A stretch of 64,000 bases of DNA from Kytococcus aerolatus (GTDB taxonomy: Bacteria; Actinomycetota; Actinomycetes; Actinomycetales; Dermatophilaceae): contig NZ_FYEZ01000002.1 of the NCBI RefSeq assembly GCF_900187395.1, positions 1 to 64,000 on the forward strand. The letters run 5' to 3'. The translations under genes were made by a program, and so were the position numbers. The notes below the pieces were generated by a model. That model made no database searches and was not told the DNA's origin. It worked only from the letters and a program-made list of their open reading frames with translations. Of this stretch, positions 58,843-64,000 are shown piece after piece. Within the stretch, counting starts at the first letter, position 1, and each line of letters starts with the position of its first letter.

Positions 58843-58877
58843 GGCACGGCCCCGCATCGTGGATGCGGGGCCGTGCC
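58843..58877 (+). terminator. metPS terminator
   Basis: GGCACGGCCCCGCATC (58843-58858) pairs perfectly with GATGCGGGGCCGTGCC (58862-58877), with a three-base GTG loop. The end abuts the deoA -10. Confidence 0.82.
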
Positions 58878-58889
58878 ATGCTGGGGGCC
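58877..58889 (+). promoter_or_regulatory. deoA: Putative promoter (-10 CATGCT) of deoA
   Basis: CATGCT (58877-58882) lies seven bases before the ATG at 58890. The first base overlaps the metPS terminator. Confidence 0.4.
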
Positions 58890-60191
58890 ATGAGCAGCTC
58901 GCAGCACGACGCCGTGGACATCATCCGGACCAAGCGCGACGGGGGGTGTCTGACGGACGACCAGATCGACTGGGTGATCGACGCCTACACCCGGGGTGAC
59001 GTGGCCGACGAGCAGATGTCGGCGCTGGCCATGGCGATCCTTCTCCAGGGCATGGAGCCGCGGGAGATCGAGCGCTGGACCGCGGCGATGATCGCCTCGG
59101 GGGAGCGGATGGATTTCTCCACCCTGAGCCGCCCGACGGCCGACAAGCACTCCACCGGTGGGGTGGGGGACAAGATCACGCTCCCGCTGGCCCCGCTCGT
59201 GGCGGCCTGCGGGGTGGCCGTCCCCCAGCTGTCCGGGCGCGGCCTGGGCCACACCGGGGGCACGCTGGACAAGATGGAGGCGATCCCCGGCTGGCGGGCG
59301 GAGCTCTCCAACGACGAGATGCTCGTCCAGCTCGAGGAGGTCGGCGCCGTGGTCTGCGCGGCCGGGGCGGGCTTGGCGCCGGCCGACAAGAAGCTCTACG
59401 CCCTGCGCGACGTCACCGGCACGGTCGAGGCGATCCCGCTCATCGCCAGCTCGATCATGTCGAAGAAGATCGCCGAGGGCACCGGGGCGCTGGTGCTCGA
59501 CGTGAAGGTCGGGTCCGGCGCGTTCATGAAGACCGAGGCGGACGCCCGCGAGCTGGCCGAGCGGATGGTCGCCCTCGGGGAGGCCGCCGGGGTGCGCACC
59601 GTGGCGCTGCTCACCGACATGTCCGCGCCGCTGGGTCGCACCGCCGGCAACGGCATGGAGGTCACCGAGTCCGTGGAGGTGCTGCGGGGTGGGGGCCCCG
59701 CCGACGTCCGGGAGCTCACGCTGGCGCTGGCGCAGGAGATGGTGCTGGCCTCCGGCGTCGAGGGGGCGGCCGAGATCGACGTGGAGCAGGTGCTCGACTC
59801 CGGGGCGGCCCTGGAGCTGTGGGAGCGCATGATCGCGGCGCAGGGTGGCGACCCGGCGGCCGAGATCCCGCGGGGGGAGCACGTCGCCGAGGTGACAGCC
59901 GAGGAGTCGGGGGTCCTCACCGCCATGGACGCCTACCAGGTCGGGCTGGCCGCGTGGCGGCTCGGCGCCGGCCGGGCCCGCAAGGAGGACCCGGTGCAGG
60001 CCGGGGCCGGGGTGCGCTGGCACGCGACCGTGGGGGAGCGCGTCGAGGCCGGCCAGGTGCTCTTCACCTGCCACACCGAGACCGCCGAGCGGCTGGATCG
60101 CGGCGTGGAGACCCTCGCCGGAGCGGTGACGCTCGACCCGCAGGCCGAGCCCTTCACCCGCAGCCTGATCATCGACCGGATCGGCCGCTGA
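58890..60191 (+). CDS. deoA: Thymidine phosphorylase
   Basis: This 433-residue enzyme has the family signature SGRGLGHTGGTLDKMEAIPG and the phosphate-binding DKHSTGGVGDK. It splits thymidine (or uridine) with phosphate to give the base and (deoxy)ribose-1-phosphate. Products enter through the uptake operon upstream. The start matches the normal DIIRTKRDGGCLTDDQID. Confidence 0.93.
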   Translation: MSSSQHDAVDIIRTKRDGGCLTDDQIDWVIDAYTRGDVADEQMSALAMAILLQGMEPREIERWTAAMIASGERMDFSTLSRPTADKHSTGGVGDKITLPLAPLVAACGVAVPQLSGRGLGHTGGTLDKMEAIPGWRAELSNDEMLVQLEEVGAVVCAAGAGLAPADKKLYALRDVTGTVEAIPLIASSIMSKKIAEGTGALVLDVKVGSGAFMKTEADARELAERMVALGEAAGVRTVALLTDMSAPLGRTAGNGMEVTESVEVLRGGGPADVRELTLALAQEMVLASGVEGAAEIDVEQVLDSGAALELWERMIAAQGGDPAAEIPRGEHVAEVTAEESGVLTAMDAYQVGLAAWRLGAGRARKEDPVQAGAGVRWHATVGERVEAGQVLFTCHTETAERLDRGVETLAGAVTLDPQAEPFTRSLIIDRIGR

Positions 60192-60193
60192 GA

Positions 60194-60231
60194 CCCCCGG
60201 GCCCCTTCCCGCGCGGGAAGGGGCCCGGGGG
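60194..60231. terminator. Bidirectional terminator, 38-base perfect palindrome
   Basis: CCCCCGGGCCCCTTCCCGC (60194-60212) is exactly complementary to the next 19 bases. It lies between the convergent deoA and deoC genes. Confidence 0.88.
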
Positions 60232-60264
60232 CGCCCGGTCTGTGTCCGCGGTCCGGGCGGGGGC

Positions 60265-61077
60265 TCAGTAGCTGCTGGACCCCTCAGCGTCGGCGGTGGA
60301 GAGCTCACGCGGCTCGGGCACCACGAGGCCGTCCTGCCCGGCGCGCTCGCGGGCCTCGGCCAGCAGGGCCGGTGTCGAGCTCGTCCCGATGCGGGTGACC
60401 CCCTCGGCCAGCATCGCCAGCAGGGTGTCCAGGTCGCGCACGCCGCCGGAGGCCTTGACCTGCACGGACTCCGAGACGGTCCGCCGCATGAGGCGCACGT
60501 CGGGCAGGGTGGCGCCCCCACCGGCGAACCCGGTGGAGGTCTTCACGAAGTCCGCCCCGGCCGCCTCGGCGGCGCGGCAGCCGGCTGCCTTCTGCGCGTC
60601 GTCGAGGAGAGCGGTCTCCAGGATCACCTTCACCGGCACCTCCTGGGCGTGCCCCTCGGCCACCACGGCGGTGATGTCGGCCTGCACGGCCTCGACCTCC
60701 CCGCCGCGCAGCCGGCCGATGTTCAGCACCATGTCCAGCTCGACCGCCCCGTCGTCCATCGCCTGCCGGGCCTCGGCGACCTTCGCGGCGGTCGTGGTCG
60801 TCCCGTGCGGGAAGCCGATCACCGTGCACACACGCGTGCGGGAGGGCTCGCCGTCGCCCTCCGGGGCGCCCTGGGCCGTGGTCCCGGCGATGGTCCGGGC
60901 GGCCAGCGCCACGTCGGAGGGGCGGACGCACACGCTCCACGCGTTGAGCCGCGCGATCTCGGTGACCCCGGCCTCCACCTCGGCGGGCGTCAGCTCGGGC
61001 TTGAGCAGGGCGTGGTCGAAGAGGTCGGCGACCTGCTGCAGGGTCAGGGTGGTCCCGGGGGCGTAGGGCGTCGTCAT
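60265..61077 (-). CDS. deoC: Deoxyribose-phosphate aldolase
   Basis: This 270-residue class I aldolase has the Schiff-base Lys in ADFVKTSTGF (Lys179), and Asp115 and Lys150 in VELDMVLNI and VKVILE. It cleaves deoxyribose-5-phosphate to acetaldehyde and glyceraldehyde-3-phosphate. The kinase gene upstream ends by overlapping its start (ATGA). A C-terminal tail (after residue 245) is Ser/Asp-rich. Confidence 0.93.
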   Translation of the reverse strand: MTTPYAPGTTLTLQQVADLFDHALLKPELTPAEVEAGVTEIARLNAWSVCVRPSDVALAARTIAGTTAQGAPEGDGEPSRTRVCTVIGFPHGTTTTAAKVAEARQAMDDGAVELDMVLNIGRLRGGEVEAVQADITAVVAEGHAQEVPVKVILETALLDDAQKAAGCRAAEAAGADFVKTSTGFAGGGATLPDVRLMRRTVSESVQVKASGGVRDLDTLLAMLAEGVTRIGTSSTPALLAEARERAGQDGLVVPEPRELSTADAEGSSSY

Positions 61078-61721
61078 GCCCCCAGCGTACGGGCGCGGCG
61101 CTCGCCCTCGGCGGGGGAGATCACCCGGGCCCCGAGCACCCGCTGGTGGGCCACGAAGACCGGCTCGGTGCGGCGCAGCCGGTGCCCCCGCTCCCAGAGC
61201 ACGTGGGGAGGCTTGCGGCGCTCGGCCAGGTCGCGGACGAGCCGGCGGCCGAAGGTGGTCCACGGTCCGGCGGTGACGCACCACAGGTCGGCCAGCTGTC
61301 CCGCGGCGCGCAGCTCCGCGGCGAGGTGGGCGGCGAAGATCCCCTCGGCGAGCACCACGGGCGCCCCGCCCCGCTCGACCACCCGCTCGGAGACCCGGGT
61401 CGAGGTGGAGATGTCGTAGGTGGGGACCAGTGTCCGCCCGGTGGTGAGCAGCTCGCGCAGCCCGCTCAGGGCGTCGTCGGCCCGCCAGGCGCCCACGTGG
61501 TCCCAGTCCACGAGGCCGTCCGGGCGGCGGGGCAGGTCGGGGGCGTCGTGGTCGCGGTAGTAGTCGTCCAGCGGGACCACCGGCCACCCGTGCTCGGCGG
61601 AGAGCCGCTTGGCCAGCCGACTCTTGCCCGCCCCGCTCGGGCCGGTCAGCAGCAGCACCCGCCGGGGTGCCGGCGTCAGCTCGGGGGTCTGGGCGTGCCC
61701 GTCGGGTGGTGCGGTCGACAT
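61074..61721 (-). CDS. Uridine-kinase-like P-loop protein
   Basis: This 215-residue protein has the P-loop LLTGPSGAGKSRL (Lys33), PLDDYYRDHDAPDLPR and a terminal arginine-rich lid. It resembles the uridine kinase/phosphoribulokinase group that salvages uridine and cytidine, but is shorter than typical Udk. It overlaps deoC, which suits a salvage role. ATG 61721 has TAGGAT eight bases upstream. Confidence 0.75.
   Translation of the reverse strand: MSTAPPDGHAQTPELTPAPRRVLLLTGPSGAGKSRLAKRLSAEHGWPVVPLDDYYRDHDAPDLPRRPDGLVDWDHVGAWRADDALSGLRELLTTGRTLVPTYDISTSTRVSERVVERGGAPVVLAEGIFAAHLAAELRAAGQLADLWCVTAGPWTTFGRRLVRDLAERRKPPHVLWERGHRLRRTEPVFVAHQRVLGARVISPAEGERRARTLGA
61078..61089 (-). promoter_or_regulatory. 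deoC: Putative leaderless promoter (-10 TACGCT) of deoC
   Basis: On the minus strand TACGCT (61089-61084) lies six bases before the deoC ATG at 61077, inside the end of the kinase gene. deoC may be transcribed on its own. Confidence 0.5.
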
Positions 61722-61773
61722 GGGGGATGATCCTACGTGCGAGAGCACCCCGGCCCCCGACCGATCGAGAGCG

Positions 61774-62466
61774 ATGACCACGACGCCGCAGACCCCCAGC
61801 ACCCCGCCCGCCGACCCCCGGGAGGGAGAGCGCCAGGTGGTGCACCCCCGCCGCGCCCGGATCCTCGCGGTCGTCTCGTGGTTGCTGGCCGCGGTCTTCC
61901 TCGGCCTGGCCCTCACCACCGACCCGATCAGCGGGGTGACCATCGCGCTCGCGCTGGCCGGGGCCGCGCTGGCCTGGGTGCTCATCTGGCGGCCGAAGGT
62001 GGTCCTGGACCCCGACGCCCTGACGGTGGTCAACCCGGTGCGCACGGTGCGGGTTCCCTGGCAGCGGGTGCGGCGGGTGGGTTCGCGCTGGTCGCTGGAG
62101 GTGGAGACCGAGCGCGGCCGGCACCGGGCGTGGGCCATCGGGTCCTCGTACCGGGACCCCTCCGGGGTGGACTACTCGGCCGACGTCAACGGGCTCGGCC
62201 TGCTCCGCCGGATCCAGGCGAAGCGGCTGGGGGTGAGCTACGAGGAGCTGGCCGCCCGGCCGGCCTACGAGGTCGCCGAGGACCTGCAGAACGTGGCCGG
62301 GACGGTGCGCGGCGTCCGGGACGCCCACGCCGACGCGCTGGCCGACGGGGTCGTCGAGGCCGACCAGACGCCCACCGTCGTGCGGGTGGACCCGTTGGCG
62401 GCGGCGGCCCTGGTGACGGGGCTGCTCGTCCCCCTCGGCCTGTGGCTGCAGGCCCTGCTCGACTGA
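61774..62466 (+). CDS. PH-domain membrane protein
   Basis: This 230-residue protein has a cytoplasmic Pro-rich start, two close hydrophobic helices (about 38-75), then a bacterial PH-like domain (VVLDPDALTVVNPVRTVRVPWQRV) and a soluble C-terminal region ending in a hydrophobic segment. Proteins of this kind are common and uncharacterised in actinobacteria. ATG 61774 is chosen; ATG 61722 is in frame but overlaps the divergent gene's leader. Confidence 0.75.
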   Translation: MTTTPQTPSTPPADPREGERQVVHPRRARILAVVSWLLAAVFLGLALTTDPISGVTIALALAGAALAWVLIWRPKVVLDPDALTVVNPVRTVRVPWQRVRRVGSRWSLEVETERGRHRAWAIGSSYRDPSGVDYSADVNGLGLLRRIQAKRLGVSYEELAARPAYEVAEDLQNVAGTVRGVRDAHADALADGVVEADQTPTVVRVDPLAAAALVTGLLVPLGLWLQALLD

Positions 62467-62485
62467 CGCGTCCCGTCTCGCACGA

Positions 62486-62530
62486 CACCGCAGGGGAGGG
62501 CGAGCACACGGCTCGCCCTCCCCTGCGGTG
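62486..62530. terminator. Bidirectional terminator
   Basis: A perfect 20-bp stem with a 5-base loop spans 62486-62530, with GCAGGGGAGGGCGAGC in its left arm. It lies between the convergent PH-domain and mutase genes. Confidence 0.88.
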
Positions 62531-62539
62531 CCCTGCTGC

Positions 62540-64000
62540 TCAGGCGGTGAGGCGCTCCATGTCGGCACGCACCGCGGCCAGCCGGCTCGAGGCCTCGCCC
62601 TTCGCGGCGATGAGGTCCGTGCCCTGCACTGGCACCACGACCTCCAGGTACACCTTCACCTTCGGCTCGGTGCCCGAGGGGCGGACGATGACGCGGGTGT
62701 CGTCGGCGAGCAGCCAGCGCAGCCCGTCGGTCGGGGGCAGCTCGCCCCAGCCCTCGGCGAGGTCCACCGACTCGGTGACCTCCTGCCCGCCCAACGAGCT
62801 CGGCGGCTCGGCGCGCAGCGCACCCATGATCTGCCCGATGCGCTCCAGGTCGTCCACGCGGATGCTGAAGGAGTCCGTCGCGTGCACCCCGTGCTCGAGG
62901 TAGAGGTCGTCGAGTACGTCGAGCACGGTCCGGGTGCGGGAGCCCTGGCGGAGGCGGGCCACGGCGTCGGCCACGGCCAGGGCAGCGGTGATGCCGTCCT
63001 TGTCCTTCACGCTCCGGGGGTCCACGCAGTAGCCGAGAGCCTCCTCGTAGCCGAAGAAGAGCCCGGGCACGCGACCGATCCACTTGAAACCGGTGAGCGT
63101 CTCGAGGTGGCCGACGCCCGCAGCGGCCGCGATCCGGCCCAGCAGGCGCGAGGAGACGATCGAGGTGGCCATCACCGCGTCCTGCGGCAGCCCCCCGGCC
63201 TCTTGGGCGCGGCGGATGAGGTGGTGGCCCAGCAGGGCGCCGACCTCGTCACCGCGCAGCATCCGCCAGCCGGCCGGGTCGTCCGGGGTCACGGCGGTGG
63301 GGTCGGGGACGGCCACCGCGCACCGGTCCGCGTCCGGGTCGTTGGCCAGCACCACGTCCGGCTGCACCCGGGCGGCCAGGGCCAGGGCCTCGTCGATCGC
63401 GCCCTCCTCCTCCGGGTTCGGGAAGGCCACCGTGGGGAAGTCCGGGTCCGGGGCGGCCTGGGAGACGACCGCCTTGGGGGTGGGGAAGCCCGCCGCCTCG
63501 AAGGCCTCCACGAGCACGTCCCCACCCACCCCGTGCAGGGCGGTGTGCACCACCGAGACCTGCTTCGGGCCGGCCGGGTCCACCACCTGGGCGGCGGTCT
63601 CGACGTAGGCCTCGCGGACGTCGTCGGCGGCGGTGATCCACCCCTCCTCGGCCCGCGGCACCGAGGCCACGGACTCCACGGCGGCGATGTGCGAGGCGAT
63701 CTCGGCGTCCACCGGAGGCACGATCTGGGAGCCGTCTCCGAGGTAGACCTTGTACCCGTTGTCCTGCGGCGGGTTGTGCGAGGCGGTCACCATGACGCCC
63801 GCGTCCGCGCCCGTGTGGCGGATGGCATAGGCCAGCACCGGGGTGGGCAGCGGCTCCGGCAGGACGATGGCCTGCCCGCCGGCGCCGACCACCACGGCAG
63901 CGGTGTCCAGGGCGAACTGGTGCGAGCCGTGCCGGGCGTCGTAGCCGACGACCACGGTGGGGGAAGGGACCGGGGTGCCACCCTCCCCGCCGCGCTCCTG
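62540..64000 (-). CDS. Phosphohexomutase (PGM/PMM family), 5' end outside the window
   Basis: The visible 486 codons include the catalytic phosphoserine loop VMVTASHNPPQDNGYKVY, the Mg-binding NDPDADRCAVAVPD and the C-terminal phosphate-binding RPSGTEPKVKVYLE. The frame stays open to the window edge, so the N-terminus is missing. The family interconverts hexose 1- and 6-phosphates, and actinobacterial members are usually called phosphomannomutase or phosphoglucomutase. Some relatives (for example mammalian PGM2) are phosphopentomutases. Its place next to deoC and deoA suggests it may convert deoxyribose-1-phosphate to deoxyribose-5-phosphate here. It is also a candidate for mannose-1-phosphate supply. 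Confidence 0.9.
   Translation of the reverse strand, partial: QERGGEGGTPVPSPTVVVGYDARHGSHQFALDTAAVVVGAGGQAIVLPEPLPTPVLAYAIRHTGADAGVMVTASHNPPQDNGYKVYLGDGSQIVPPVDAEIASHIAAVESVASVPRAEEGWITAADDVREAYVETAAQVVDPAGPKQVSVVHTALHGVGGDVLVEAFEAAGFPTPKAVVSQAAPDPDFPTVAFPNPEEEGAIDEALALAARVQPDVVLANDPDADRCAVAVPDPTAVTPDDPAGWRMLRGDEVGALLGHHLIRRAQEAGGLPQDAVMATSIVSSRLLGRIAAAAGVGHLETLTGFKWIGRVPGLFFGYEEALGYCVDPRSVKDKDGITAALAVADAVARLRQGSRTRTVLDVLDDLYLEHGVHATDSFSIRVDDLERIGQIMGALRAEPPSSLGGQEVTESVDLAEGWGELPPTDGLRWLLADDTRVIVRPSGTEPKVKVYLEVVVPVQGTDLIAAKGEASSRLAAVRADMERLTA

Overview
This is a very GC-rich actinobacterial chromosome segment. Actinomycete hallmarks are a WhiB-family iron-sulfur regulator, a polyprenol-phosphomannose-dependent mannosyltransferase (MptB type), GuaB plus GuaB3, DUF3817 and DUF3017 proteins, and many GTG starts with 4-base ATGA/GTGA overlaps. 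The gene content fits Micrococcales (Dermacoccaceae, Kytococcaceae or Intrasporangiaceae-like). I cannot fix the genus from the sequence alone. Nearly all of the window is core metabolism. I see no phage, transposon, CRISPR array or tRNA. The only structural RNA is the last ~25 bases of a 5S rRNA at the left edge.

Layout. 1-2.2 kb: 5S rRNA end with its terminator, a GT-rich tract, then a TPR-like protein and a HAD-IIA phosphatase. 2.2-3.8 kb: mptB on the minus strand. 3.9-10.5 kb: a tightly overlapping run alr, alpha/beta hydrolase, tsaE, tsaB, rimI, tsaD and a NagZ-like lipoprotein, covering wall precursor supply, tRNA t6A synthesis and muropeptide recycling. 10.6-15.1 kb (minus): an RND exporter and a THUMP-like methyltransferase. 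15.3-18.8 kb: a phospholipase D/cardiolipin-synthase-like enzyme, then groES-groEL behind two CIRCE (HrcA) operators. 19-26.6 kb: an S4 protein, whiB (minus), guaB, guaB3, a beta-propeller lipoprotein, SURF1, DUF3817 and guaA. 26.7-30 kb: a PadR regulator with a membrane partner, a YbhN-like membrane protein, a Nudix hydrolase and a small membrane protein. 30-34.9 kb: a PcrA/UvrD helicase and sucCD. 35-39.5 kb: a Tat-type secreted orphan, a PerM-like DUF6350 protein, a small membrane protein, a PRC-barrel/DUF2382 protein and a prepilin peptidase. 39.5-43.1 kb: purN-purH and folD-DUF3017. 43.2-49.3 kb: mdh, trpS, a 2'-5' RNA ligase-like protein, a GT4 glycosyltransferase, a mannose-1-phosphate guanylyltransferase and pyrD. 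49.5-64 kb: an NhaC-type antiporter, then a nucleoside uptake and salvage block (BMP lipoprotein, ABC ATPase, two permeases, cdd, deoA, deoC, a uridine-kinase-like protein and a phosphohexomutase cut by the window end). A MetP/MetS-type NSS transporter pair sits inside this block.

How the genes work together. guaB, guaA, purN, purH and folD supply purines and one-carbon units; pyrD and the salvage block supply pyrimidines and deoxyribose carbon. MptB, the GT4 enzyme and the guanylyltransferase form a GDP-mannose to lipomannan/mannolipid theme. The gene order alr-tsaE-tsaB-rimI-tsaD-groES-groEL-whiB-guaB-guaB3-guaA is the conserved actinobacterial neighbourhood also known from mycobacteria.

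The most striking signals are regulatory. At least twelve genes have a TANNNT-like -10 hexamer ending exactly six bases before the start codon, which predicts leaderless transcripts. Gene ends are marked by long, perfect GC-rich hairpins without U-tracts. Other candidates are a short leader ORF overlapping the BMP gene start, three tandem 15-mers upstream of whiB, and dyads before the NSS transporter and the PRC/DUF2382 gene.
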